Source: Chaunax sp. Z400 (lineage: Eukaryota; Chordata; Actinopteri; Lophiiformes; Chaunacidae). Taken from it: DNA of 64,000 nucleotides. This document shows, one piece after another, positions 47,001 through 58,174 of this stretch. The DNA lies in contig CM075206.1 in NCBI GenBank assembly GCA_037577475.1, positions 9,826,401 to 9,890,400 on the forward strand, in the 5' to 3' direction. Made by a program: the position numbers and the translations under genes. Numbering within the stretch: the stretch's first letter is position 1; the number at the start of each line of letters is the position of its first letter. Below the pieces are notes generated by a model that did no database searches, was not told the origin of the DNA, and saw only the letters and a list, made by a program, of their open reading frames with translations.

Positions 47001-47569
47001 AGTGGAGCTTCCAGGACTAATCCTGGCCATTGATTGGCTTATAGTACATTTGTACATCAATAGTGCACAGTTCCTTTACGAAAGACACCGAAACGAGTCC
47101 AGAGGAGGTGAAGGATCGCTGATATCTGTTCCTCACCTTTGATGTCCTTTCCAAAGCCCATGGAGGACGAGACCTTCTGGCCTTTGCTGCTGGACTTTTC
47201 CTTCTTTACATCGTCGTCACTGGACACATCACCAGACGAGCCCATTTTTTTCTTCTTCCTCTTTTTGTGGCGTGGAGGCAGCTTTTTGGGGAAGGCAAAC
47301 ATGGGAAAGATGACCAGGAGCATGGCTATGGAACACAAGAGAAAGCCACTCCACCTAAAAGGAAGGGGCAACACAGGCAAATGTGTTAAAGGCAACTGAA
47401 AGCAGTGGTTCAGGGCAGTCACAGATGTATATTTACCAGTTGCCAACAAAGCGAGGGTCGTTCTGGTCAATGTTGACTACAGTTTTGGGGTCGACGTAAA
47501 AGCCGATGAGGACGCCTCCCAACAGGTAGCCAGCTGCAGGTCCCAGGGCTCCCATCACATACATGATGG
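33657..47569 (-). CDS. slco5a1: slco5a1, organic anion transporter family member 5A1 (3' part of gene)
   Basis: Eight exons on the minus strand join in phase into about 545 residues plus the stop, equal to the C-terminal two thirds of a multi-pass OATP-family protein. Exon bounds in transcript order: 47569-47437, 47354-47137, 43103-42939, 39564-39366, 36840-36681, 36258-36017, 35806-35742, 34114-33657. Visible features are the OATP signature (D-P-R-F-V-G-N-W-W-S-G-F-L) across the first junction, a lysine-rich cytoplasmic loop, a Kazal-like extracellular loop with paired cysteines, and several hydrophobic helices. K-C-D-R-T-C-N-T-L-I-P-F and Y-I-P-T-P-I-Y-F-G-A-V-I-D match SLCO5A1 as I know it. 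Its substrates are poorly defined. The N-terminal exon(s), roughly 300 residues, are not in the window. Confidence 0.94.
34550..34962. mobile_element. hAT-like non-autonomous element (degenerate)
   Basis: The left end CAGGGGTTCCCAAAATTTTC and the right end, reading CAAGGGTTCCCAAAGGGTCG in reverse complement, are hAT-type terminal inverted repeats. An A/T-rich (AAAT)n core fills the middle. A clear 8-bp target duplication is not visible, so the copy is old or the ends are slightly off. It lies in the last slco5a1 intron. Confidence 0.6.
34741..34833. repeat. (AAAT)n-like A/T-rich tract
   Basis: Repeated AAATA and AATAAT units forming the core of the hAT-like element at 34550-34962. Confidence 0.85.
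35742..35806 (-). CDS. slco5a1: slco5a1 exon (65 nt)
   Basis: A short exon encoding S-V-D-E-Q-E-R-P-F-A-L-G-M-Q-F-V-L-L-R-T-L, a strongly conserved OATP segment. The acceptor is tctcag and the donor gtaaat. Confidence 0.93.
36017..36258 (-). CDS. slco5a1: slco5a1 exon, end of Kazal loop and next helix
   Basis: It begins I-R-N-Y-T-D-C-G-C-V-Q-S-R-Q-V, continues through K-T-Y-L-N-E-N-G-Y-A-V and K-C-D-R-T-C-N-T-L-I-P-F, and ends with a membrane helix and P-S-A-I-I-V-T-L. The acceptor is ctacag and the donor gtaagg. Confidence 0.94.
36627..36675. repeat. (GT)n microsatellite next to a slco5a1 splice donor
   Basis: GT tract with one interruption (GGGTG). Its near edge is six bases from the donor of the Kazal-loop exon on the minus strand. 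Confidence 0.97.
36681..36840 (-). CDS. slco5a1: slco5a1 exon encoding the Kazal-like loop
   Basis: It encodes the large extracellular loop: C-N-V-N-C-G-C, then Y-A-P-V-C-G-S-D-G-I-T-Y-F-N-P-C-L-A-G-C, a Kazal-type cysteine pattern typical of OATPs. Its donor gttagc is followed after six bases by a long (AC)n tract, read on the minus strand. Confidence 0.94.
36841..39365 (-). other. slco5a1 intron
   Basis: 2.5 kb with CA and GT microsatellites at 37735-37769 and 38022-38075; otherwise no recognised feature. The intron 34115-35741 holds the hAT-like element, and 36259-36680 holds only the GT tract. Confidence 0.85.
38022..38075. repeat. (GT)n microsatellite, about 54 bp
   Basis: Uninterrupted GT tract in the slco5a1 intron between 36841 and 39365. 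A second CA tract lies at 37735-37769. Confidence 0.97.
39366..39564 (-). CDS. slco5a1: slco5a1 exon, membrane helices and loop
   Basis: It encodes V-I-I-V-P-S-A-G-V-G-I-V-L-G-G, then K-K-L-K-L-G-A-R-E-S-A-K and a second helix ending G-G-I-N-I-P-Y-T-T-G. The acceptor is tcacag and the donor gtaggg. Confidence 0.94.
39565..42938 (-). other. slco5a1 intron
   Basis: 3.4 kb; contains a short (CTC)n stretch at about 41791-41814 and the X-box palindrome at 41855. No exon recognised. Confidence 0.85.
41855..41868. promoter_or_regulatory. perfect palindromic X-box (RFX-type) motif
   Basis: GTTGCCATGGCAAC is a perfect inverted repeat matching the X-box bound by RFX factors. It lies in a slco5a1 intron. 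Function is not shown; a 14-bp palindrome can occur by chance. Confidence 0.35.
42939..43103 (-). CDS. slco5a1: slco5a1 exon, two membrane helices
   Basis: It encodes L-P-K-A-A-L-R-I-L, a hydrophobic helix, then F-I-P-K-F-I-E-S-Q-F and N-A-S-I-Y-T-G. The acceptor is ccccag and the donor gtaagt. Phase is 1 at both ends. Confidence 0.94.
43104..47136 (-). other. slco5a1 intron
   Basis: 4.0 kb with a short CA tract near 43336, a repeat fragment at 45650, and an A run near 46079. No coding signal. Confidence 0.85.
45650..45720 (-). mobile_element. fragment of the same dispersed repeat
   Basis: ATTAGTCGATCGAAGGAAAG followed by TTAATCAACAACAACTGCAA resembles one end of the family at 6825, 51270 and 63228. 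Too short for certainty. Confidence 0.3.
47137..47354 (-). CDS. slco5a1: slco5a1 exon with OATP signature end and lysine-rich loop
   Basis: It completes the OATP signature (W-S-G-F-L-L-C), runs through one membrane helix, then P-K-K-L-P-P-R-H-K-K-R-K-K-K-K and a Ser/Asp-rich cytoplasmic loop ending G-F-G-K-D-I-K. The acceptor is ttttag and the donor gtgagg. Confidence 0.94.
47437..47569 (-). CDS. slco5a1: slco5a1 exon (first one present in the window)
   Basis: It opens after acceptor ttccag with A-I-M-Y-V-M-G-A-L-G-P, a membrane helix, and ends D-P-R-F-V-G-N-W at donor gtaaat. It begins in phase 1, so a further upstream exon must exist to the right; none is recognisable up to 64000. Confidence 0.93.
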
Positions 47570-48183
47570 CTGGAAGAAAGACAGAACTGATCTCAAACAT
47601 CCATACCATCAAATGAAAACTACTTAAACTGGAAAGACCAGAAATAATTTATAAGTTTTGATGAGCACAAACTCATTAAAACAGGACAGCAGAAAAAGTC
47701 TTTAATGACCTTTTGTTACCTGTGATTGCTTTAATTAGACCTGTGGGAGCTGTTCATTACCCCCGATACATAGCCCACTATATTAGGAACACCTGCTCTG
47801 AGATCAGTGGTAAGTCTCCATCAGCCCTGAGGTAATTTCTCACAGCTTTTGAAGCGTCTCTAACAGCCGACCAGGAAGCTCCAGAGGTCTAGCGCTGACC
47901 TGAGGGCACACCTGCAGCTCTCCAGTACCGGCAAACTTCAGAGCGCAAGTGTGGAGGAGTGAAACATTAACCCACGGGACTCTCAGGCCATCAGTGAGGT
48001 CAGCCAATCAGGCTCCGTCACTTTGCCTTAGGAAAGTAAAAACTCATTAAAGTTAGATAACCCTAGCTGGACAAGTGGAAAAACCTCGCTGACAACCGGC
48101 GGACGTGAGTCAAAGTCATTTTCCAGCAGTAATCAGGGGACAAAACTTTCTATAATTACACCTGGAACATTGCTGCATGCTGT

Positions 48184-48186
<3 letters not shown>

Positions 48187-48223
<37 letters not shown>

Positions 48224-48249
48224 GAAGGCATGGATTAGCCCTTATGACA

Positions 48250-48283
<34 letters not shown>
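48187..48283. repeat. paired (GT)n microsatellites
   Basis: Two GT tracts, 48187-48219 and 48252-48283, separated by 32 bp of unique DNA, in the long slco5a1 intron. Confidence 0.95.
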
Positions 48284-48285
<2 letters not shown>

Positions 48286-51269
48286 CATATTCATTCAAAT
48301 AATTCAATAAATCCACAAGTAGACGGCGAAATCAACCTGTTCCTCTATCCGTGCCTCTCAATTGCTCCTTTTTTTCTGGATGTTGGCATTAACCCCTGTT
48401 GTCAGTCTGTCCATCGACAAAGTTTTGTTTTTGTCAGAGTGGAGGCTCAAAGCCCATTTCATCTCAGTCTGTCAAACATTTGCATACATAGCATTCCTAC
48501 ATCCCAAGAGGCCTGCACCTTTCTCTGCCCTCATATTTCTATCCCAACACTTTGGACACTGGACACGGTGAGGAGAGAAAATATCCGTGAGAAGCCCTAT
48601 AGTGTGGTCAAAACAACGTCCAAAAGCCCAAATGCTTATCTGGACTTGGCTTACCAAAAACTACTGGGAAGAAGAGGAAAATTAAGAATGAAAGGCCCCT
48701 CTAGAAAACCCGTTATCAGCCTAATGCAGACACACACACACAAGCTTATTATACACATGAACACAAAAAGCATGACAACAATGGTCAGTTCCCTTGGCTC
48801 CAAAGAAAAGGAAACAGACAGATTCACATTTTAAACATATATAAAACAAGTATGAGTGTTATGTGTAAAGCCTGAGGGTCTGTGACTCTAAATCTACATG
48901 AGACACGAATCACTTCTCAAAACACCTGAAGTCGTCCGTTCCTCTTTCACTTCCCCTGCCTCGTCTCCCTTTCTCCGTGCATCTCATACATCATTTTTAA
49001 ACTCCTTTCAGCGTGCCATTTCTCATATCCTGCTGGCGGGGGAGTCAATTCGCCACGGCAGTCCAACTGTTGGACAACGTTACCGGATAAATTACTGCAC
49101 GGAGGCAATAAATCATTAATTATAGTTGGCAAGGACGTCAAGAGGTCTTATCTTATTATCTCCATCCTGAAATTAAAAACGTATACCACTGCTGTGGCGT
49201 ACAACAAAATAATTCCCATCTGCAAAGCGCAAAAGATAGTCAGCGCTATCAAGTGCTGGTTAAACGCTGACTCGGGCTTAATGAGTTTAATTATGAAAGT
49301 AAGTCTGAACGTTTGGTACACAGTTTTAAAGATGGCAGATTAGATCAAATCTTTTGCCTCTTGATCGATCTTAAGATCAGTCTGACTGATGTAAATCTGG
49401 ACAAATCTTAAAATGCTCCTGAAGGTTTGAGTTGGTTAATAATGTAAACCTAACAGGATTTAAGCCTGGATGTTACTAAATGACAAGTTAAGATGGATAT
49501 TTTTGCCGTGGAGTTCCGTATAAAGAAATGCCCAAACGAATCATTGTGATCATCTCACCTTGCAGACTGAGGACCCTTCCTGTGCCACAAATATAACACG
49601 GCATCATTTAAACACCCTCTGGCTTGAGCCAGACAGCCTGGGTGAATCCAGTTGTTCACTCATCGGGCAAAAGGTTGAGCACCGAGTTGGTTGCCCTCCA
49701 GTCTCCACCCTACTGGTCTCGGGGCACCCAGGCATGGGCAGCTACATTTCAACCCCCTTTTTGGTAAATGTGTCAACGCCTGCGTTGCCATGTCTTCCAT
49801 CACATTAACGGTGTTCTGCCCGATTGCAGGACAGAGGGGATCGTAAAGCGTGCCCGACTCTTCGGCCCAACGCTGCCCGCTTGGCATCGAGCCGGGATAT
49901 TTGGGGATGAAGGGATTGGAGAGCTGCGGCGTGGCCTGAAGGACGGCTAGGACAGAACCTTCGGATAGAAGGAATATGCTAACACAGCAGCGGCGATCCA
50001 TCACAAAAACACACACATGCTGCAGTGACATACAGTACGTCAGCAGAGTGCGGGGGGGTGCAATATGCAAGGAGCGCCACAGGCTCACTTTACTGAATTA
50101 CGCAACAGACCTTTACCGGCAGCACGTGAAGGACAATGCATTATAGGCTTCATATTGCTTTCCACACGTGTGGAGGTAATGGATTAGGAGCTCGCCACAG
50201 CAGTTATTGGCTTTCCAATCTAATGTTAAACCAAGTCAGCATCTATATCATCTTACGTGACCATCCAGCCTGACTTTCAATACGCTGAGGTAATTTTGCG
50301 CTGACTTTGCGTTAGACATGCATGAAAAGATTTTTTTTTTTTAAATTGAGAATGAAGTCGCAGAGCGTGCAAGTTAACATATCCCAGAAAGAATCCAATA
50401 CCGGCAACGAGACACTGATGAAGTTTGAGAAAATGTTTACAGCACAGAGCTGGGTGAATGTAACAAACACGCATGTGAGCATTGGGAAGAACTCATCAAG
50501 AAGGACCAAAGCAGCAGTTACAAGTCAGTGACTTTAACATCAGCCAAGGTCAGACTCCTCCAGCATCACTAATTACACGTGCATGCACACGTGACAGAGA
50601 GGACATCAGGGGTAAGAGTAAAGGAAGGGTAAGGTTAGGTTAGAGTTTTACACCGCATCGTTGACCTCAATTTGTTCTTTAGGCCCCAGCGTTTGTGATT
50701 GATGGACAGAGCGGCGTCAGGTGGAGGAAGGATATGTTAACAATAATCTGGAAAGAGAAAAGCAATAAACAGGGATATACCTGTAGAAGGAAATAAATAA
50801 AAAAAAGCGATACATTTCAGCGAGGGAAAGCAGAGACAAAGAACAACAGATGAGGAAGAAAGATACAGAAAATCTGAGAGGGGCAGCAGGAGTGATGGAA
50901 CACGAAGAAACAGAGGGAGAGGAAAGGCGAGGATCTGGGCTGTAAGCCTGTGGTGACTGATCCTGCTGTGTAACAGAGTGATAGAGCTTGCTCAGCAACA
51001 TCACTCTCACATGTAACCTTCAGGGACCAGTGCTGCTCTGTTGTCTCCACTCTGCCTCCTCCACTCTGTTAAGAGCTCCGCTGTCCCCGACTCTATACGC
51101 ATTCGTGAGAGGCGTTGACTCATCCGGAGCTTGTCGGAATGAATGAGGGCGAAACAGAAGAGCAAAGAGCAGGAGATGGATGAATCACAGGCATGACCGC
51201 AAGACGGTGGAAGCCCAGACGGCTGCTGAACTGATCAAAAATTATCATCACTTAAGACCTATTCGGTTT

Positions 51270-51515
51270 GTGGCTGCAACTAATAATTATTTGCAATGTC
51301 AATGGATGATTATTCGATAAATTGTTTAGTCTACAAAATGTCAAAAATGGTGAAAAATGCTCATCACAATTTCCCACAAATGCTCTTTTGTTCAAAAACA
51401 GTCTAAAACCCAGACATTTTTCTGTTATTTTGCATATCCAGTGTAGCCGTCTAGGTCGGCAACGAATGACTTTTCATTCACAATTAATTTGCTTATTAAC
51501 TTTTTTTCAATTTCT
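51270..51515 (+). mobile_element. dispersed percomorph repeat copy 2 (same family)
   Basis: Begins GGCTGCAACTAATAATTATT, followed by TTTAGTCTACAAAATGTCAA and a CATCACAATTTCCCA segment. It is the same family as the copy at 6825-7145, 5'-complete but 3'-truncated, inside the long slco5a1 intron. Confidence 0.55.
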
Positions 51516-54500
51516 TTCTTGAAATCTTCAGAAAATAGCTAAATAGTGAAAATAGTGAAATGCTAATTTCCACCATCCATGATGTCTCCAGACTTTTTGT
51601 CCAATCGACAGACCAAAAAAAACCAAATTCAAGAATCGTATAAAAGCAGCATTTAGATTAATAAAGGACTTAAATGATGAGACACATTTTTAAGTTGATC
51701 ATCCATGGTATAGTTTTTAAATGTCGCACAGCGATGATTACAACATCTGTAATAAATGAAAGCCGTTCTGCTATGTGGCACCGCAGCTTCTTCTACAGTT
51801 GCCTTAGCTGTAAGTGGAATTTTCAGACATAACAATAAAATGGCTTCTGCAGAGTCCACCCATCCCCTCCCCCAACCTCTCCTGACCTTCCGTTCTCCTC
51901 ACCCCTCACCCTTGAGACATACCTAGAGCTGCAGAGAAGGGAGGAAGAGACCGCAGAGTAACCAGACCTGATGAAAAAGCACAATGCACCCTAATGAAGC
52001 AGCTCCCTGGTGGCTAAAGTCATAACCACAGGTTTACTGTATGACTTGATTTAATTACTTGGACAAAATAAGAGGACGGGATATTCACTGTCTTATCTAA
52101 ATGCTGCGGTTGACACAACAGCAGAAGGGCAATAAGTGCTTTAACACTTCTACACAAGCGGAACTGAAAGTGAGCACCATGTATGTTTATGTTTACATGC
52201 AGGTCATGTGCAGAGGGTCTCATCCGTTTTGGGATTTGCTTCTCTCTCTTGTTACTGCCCTGCAATAAAGGCTGCTGAGGTATGAGCCTGCCTCCTTAAT
52301 CTATCTCCGCTCTGTCTGGAGAGTTAGTTTCAATGACTTATGTAGCGCTACACCTGGCTTTTAGCCTACGAAGCTCGGTCAGCCTCCAAACAAGCTTGGA
52401 AATGGATGGCAGGCAGCAACACAACAACCTTGGGTTTGTATTCAGTGCGTTACACCAGAGCTGTGTAATCTCTGAAGGATGTACTGTAATAACACGGTTC
52501 TCTCTGCATTACTGAAGGGTCGTGTCATGTCGATTTTTATGCAGCATTATGAGCTCCACATTACGTATTCACTCTGACCTGGGATAATAATCCAGTTCCA
52601 CACCCGCTGCATGAGAGAAAATAATTCACGCTGGTCTGCCTTATTTACTAGCGTCTATTTTATGTGATAGGTCAGCACAGATTTGCACAAAATTCTGATA
52701 CACAGCAAATGTGCGGTTCGGCCCCGCGCTTGGAGCTCTTTGGACAGTGGAGCTGTGGGTGTCAGCTTCATGATAGAATATCTACGTGGCTGCTGCTGTT
52801 AAGAGAGAGAGCGAAAAGAGAGGGCCAGCGCTGTGTGTATCCCTGTGTTATGGGGATCAATTCAGTCCCGTGACCTTCTACAGCCTGAGAGACAAGAGAG
52901 GAGGAAAAAGACAATGAAACGGGGGAATGACTGCATTGTCATGGCGACTTGCTGACATGGCAGTGTCTTCTTACAAGTCCTAACCTTACAATTTTACCCA
53001 GAGAGCATGCATGGGGGCTGTGGCCTCTCTCTCACAGAGAGAGAGAGAAACACACAGTAAGGACAGTGCAATAAACTGCATTAGTATGCATGAGATATCT
53101 AGATGATAAACCCATAAACAAGCATAGTTTATCAAAAAGGCACGTTTTCTCTGAATCCATTTGCTGTGGAAAGGAAAGGAGAGTGTGGATCCTCTTATGC
53201 ACATCATGCTCAGAGGCCAGGGGGAGATGATTTGGGGTATTTCAATGGGAAAATTTTATAGAAACTTAACAAGCGGTTAACATTCTTTAACGATTCATAA
53301 TTATATTGTATTGCATTTCAATAAAATAAGGTCAGAATAGTGACGGGCCTACTGAGTGTGCAGAGGTGAATGTTTAGTCTGTAGCAGTCTGGTGTCATTT
53401 GCATGTGATATAATTGCAGTAAACACAGCAGACAGCTGTGCATAATGACACTGCACTCTGGCATGGAAACTCTCCGATTTGAAGCTGCAGATTTATCAAC
53501 ATATCTTTCCTGCTGCCTGCAGGCATCTGCAGGGATTTATTGAACCGAATTAGGAAATTTTAACACAGTATAAAAGCAGGGGTAGAGTTGGGCAATTAAA
53601 CCAAAAATCTGTCCTTAAAAACAATACTATGTCATGTTCTGTCACGAGCCCCACCTGTTCAACTAACAGTAGTCCATGATAACTCAAAACGAAGGTGGCT
53701 GCAAAGGCAGTATGGATGATAGAGAGCAAACACAGAGCCAGCACATAGATCTCAACTAGAGGAGCTTGTACCTAAAAAGAATGCTGCATCCTTCCATTCA
53801 GTGAAGATGACACTGAACAAAAAGAAAAGAATATCCCGGCCATATTACAGCCCAGACCTTGTCAGATAACTTTTCAGGCGGTGTAAAAATAAACATAAGC
53901 AGAGGTGGACAGCTGCAACTGATACTGTGAGACGCACACATTGTACCGGCCATTGTGGCATCCCAGAAGCTTCTAATTCCCATACCATAAGTAAACTTAT
54001 ATTCACATTCACAGCCTTGGGAGAGGAGTTGTCTTTGCATGATTGTGTGTGCGTGTGTTCCTGCATTAAACATCAGCTGGATGATGGAAAACGGCCTATA
54101 TGGGCACATAACGTATACCACTACTTCCTATAGAATAAGAACAGTTAGGTAGGTGGCAGGGCAGGTGAAAATGAATAAAAATGAAGTCATAAAAAAAAAA
54201 ATCCATCAAGTCAGAGACTAAATCAACATAAAGTCAAGTACACCCCCTAATTCTCGCTGAATCAAACATTCAGGCGTTATAGTGGCCTGTTGGAATGAGA
54301 TGAGAGATGAGAGATTACATGGGTGGAATGGGTAATGCAGAATCATAATCCAGATGCTGTCAGTATATCCCCCAGCTATACACTGTCACAGAAGATCACA
54401 CGCAATAAATCTGAACAACCACACCAGCGCATATCATGACAGACTGGTGAAAACCAACATGGTACAAAACAAGTCAACAAGTCATTTGCTGCCATGTGTT

Positions 54501-57500
54501 GCACAGGCAGATTTTCTCTTTGATGATAATTTGCTGTAGCACACCAGTTGGTTAAGCACTACCAGTCTGTTGGGCCCCCAGCAGGCCTATAAATATGCCA
54601 CTGCATATGAGAGAATACAATTGCCAGCAAAAAAAACTTGACACATTTCAAAGACAATATCTTTTCCATACCGGCAAACAAAAAACCTGGTCTCCTTTAA
54701 CTACATCGTTTTAAACAGGACCTTTGAAAGACAACATTACAGCTTTTACCTATATGCCACACTGTGCATTGTACCTGGATTAGTTTAACAACAGGGTATT
54801 CTTAATTAAAACGAACACAATGGCTGAAAATAGAAGAATCCAATCGACTCATATACGTGACATGTTCATACTCATGTGACATTTACTAGTGCCGGCTCTG
54901 CAAAGCTCCACTCAGTGCTGGCATCCCACAGGCAGAGTGGTGGGCGGTAAAAAGGCTGCGATAATCATGAAGTTCACATCCCGCCTTGTCGAATATTTTA
55001 ACGGATCAAGTAAAGCAAAGAACTTTGATCCTGGTGTGCAAGTCGGCACAGGCTGGTACAGCCAGAGAGAGAGAGTCAAGACTTTATCAGCCGACTTCTA
55101 ACAGCCGTATCAGCAGCTACATCAAAGACTTCCTTACGTGGAAATCAACTTTCAATCCACCCATGAGGCTTCTGTACCACTTTACCCCGAGGCATTACTG
55201 TTATAAGCCCCTTGAGAGAGGACGTGACTGGTCACAAGGGTCGTGAGGAGCTTGGTTAACGTTTGCCTTCCCTCTGCCGTGGCGTTCTTCCTTACAGCAA
55301 ACTATGACCCCGCGACCTCGTCCCTCGTCCAGATGCAGGTCATGCGGTGCGTGATTGACAGAGCAAAGGTGAAACACTCAATAACAGCATGTGAAAATCC
55401 ATCTCATAAATCTGCATGTCCTTTTTCTCTTCTCTGCAGGTTAGTAATCCCTAAAATCGTCCTCGTAATGAAGAAAAGCTCCATACTTTCCATTCAGGGT
55501 TTTCCACTAAGCTCATTTAGCGATATAAGGCATAATGAACAGAGCATAAAAATGTGCAGACATGACTGCACAAAGCAAAACACCGTTGTATGATTGATCG
55601 CCACTTTAGTTTATAGCATTCAATCTTTCCTGACAGACCCTGATCCGACATTTTTTTTTTGCAGGGTAACGCTTGCGTGCATCAAAGGGGTCACTGATCC
55701 TAACTCCAACACCAAATGACCATTTTCTGCTGACTCTAATGCTGGACTAAGGCTTCTGGATCTGCACAGACAGCAAAAGACCACAAATCTGATGCTGACA
55801 ATGTTTACCAGAATCCACTATAGGACATAAGAGGCTGGGGAAGTACGGCTGCATGCAAAGAAATCTAAAATGGCAACGCTGCTACTTCTTCTGCGCCGCT
55901 CTAAAGCACGCGAAGGGGGCCTCGAAATCAATCACTGTCGGACGGACAAAGATTTTAAGTCTCTAAAGATTTAAAGTTTAAAGAACGCCTTGAAATCAAA
56001 TTTGATCTCGTAGGGGTTCCTTTTATAAAAACTATTCTCAATTGCTATTCTCAACTATTCTCATTTTCTATTCTGGTTGATATTGATGGGTGTACTTGGT
56101 TGCAAATCTAGTATTCTATTATGATGTGTGTCTACACAATTGGGTCTTTAGAATAATAGTAGTAGTCAGAAGAAGAAGATACATTTTTTTTTACCCAGCT
56201 CTGAATGATGAAGCTATAAGCTGAATGCACCTGTCCAGTGCTCATTTATTGTTCTGATTGAAAGTCTAATGTAAGTAGAAAACAGGCCTACATGCATGTA
56301 ATTTTACTCTACAAACACTCAACTACTGTTGGCAGATTGTGAACACAAGTGAGTGATGATTCATTTTTTATGTTACCTTCATATCAAATTCTGTTTTCAC
56401 CAGCAGCCAAAGGGATTTTTTTTCTTCTTTTTTTTTTTTTTTTTTTGCAATCTCACTTTATAGTCAGTAAATAATTTGTTGGAAAGGAGGAGAAAGGCTC
56501 TCGCCATCTCAGCCAGTGTTATAAAGCATTATTTATTAGACAGTTGGAAATCATTTCACTCCGACTTCCTCTCCCCTTGTGAAAAGTCAATCAAACCAAC
56601 ACAGATCTCTCTAACAGGCTCGGTGGGACGTCGTCCAAAGGTGCAGCCTCGGAGAAATGTGTTAATTACTTGGTGCCTCCTTATTTATATTACTTCACAA
56701 GTCTTTCACACATTGCCAAACATAGTAAATTCTTTTCCTCTATTTTACGGTCTACTCATCTTGCAGCCTTTCCTCCTATAATCCATCTTCCTTTGTGACT
56801 TTAATTCCCATTCCTTTGAGCAAATACATATTTTTTTAGTTTATCCTGGACTGACTGCTTATATGGAATAATTCAAAAGGGCAGTTTCAAGTATTTTCTC
56901 GCCATGTAAGTACCTCCTGAGACAAGCTGGGTCTGTACGTACCATGCAACAGTACAGAACACGATGCACACTCAGGGACAGAGAGTTCACTCTTGAGCTT
57001 GTTATTTTTTTTTTCTCCCACTTTCCCGAGTGGTTACGTCAAGAAATTGCTCTTCTAGGTTAGGATTAGTCATCAGATGTGTGACATTAGGGGAATAGTC
57101 AAGGTTTATGAAGGGTTTCCTAGGTGATGCTGCAGTTTAACAGCTTTGTCAAATTGTGGGAAGATTGGAACTTCGCTCGGTCAGTGGACAAAAACATCTC
57201 CAGTTATTACTCCTATACTTCTGATCAAACTGCCTTCCATCTGGCCAATCTGAGGAGATCCTTACGTTGCCTCCCTTAATTCCCTCCAGCTTCAAACACA
57301 CCAAGTCTGTCTGGACTCTGTTTATCTATGCATATATAATGTTCCAGCATGTAAGAGGGTTGCAGATAATCTTTCAGCTCACAAGTGGCCATGAATGGGG
57401 CATCTGGCCTGGTAGTGAGTATGGGTGGCAGTGGTATAAATGTGCCATTTGCTTGCAGCTGCAGCTTTTCAGCCCCTCTCATTGACAGGCGTGGCACAGG

Positions 57501-58123
57501 AAATCTGGTCCATGGTGCTAAAAGCTGTGCCCCCCTCCTCATCTACGAGTGGCGCCAAAGAATTTGGCCAATTAATCAGAAGGTCCTCCCTTCCAATTCC
57601 TGCACCAGTCACTCCTCAGGAGGAAGACAAACAAGAATGAATGCAGACTCCAAATATGCAGATCTGACGTGAAGAACATGAAGAACATATGCAAAGCTCC
57701 ATTTCTAACTGAGCTCATGTGATCTTAACCATGAATCTGGAACACTTTGATTCATGTTAATAAGAAGTTAATTACTGTGGCAGAACAAAGCAGCAGAAGG
57801 AGTGAATTAATGGCAGCTTTCATTCAAAGTGTTTGTTGTTTGGTTTTGATGCAGATAAGAAAAGACCCCGTACACTGCTCTGCAGCAGAGGTGCCTCCTA
57901 CACACTGTGACAGGAGTGTAATGCAGCCAGTGTTTTGACACTGATGGGCGAGACTTCTCTGCAGTCTCATCGCACAAAGCACATATGTTCAAATGCCAGC
58001 AAGCATGCAAGCAGGAAAACCAAGGGTACAATCTGCAACACAAAACCCTGCCTCCTGCAAACACTTGTGCTGGCTTCCAACAACCTCCACAGCCCCAAAC
58101 CTCACCCACCCCCAACTGCAGGT

Positions 58124-58174
58124 GCACACACACACACACACACACATGCACACACACACGCACACACATGCACA
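58124..58174. repeat. interrupted (CA)n microsatellite
   Basis: CA repeats broken by ATG and CG interruptions; slco5a1 intron. Confidence 0.9.

Noticed and set aside
48244..48834. Open frame of 196 codons on the plus strand in the slco5a1 intron
   Set aside because: It begins inside a GT microsatellite, has no recognisable domain, no splice partners and Cys/His/Ile-rich composition typical of chance translation.
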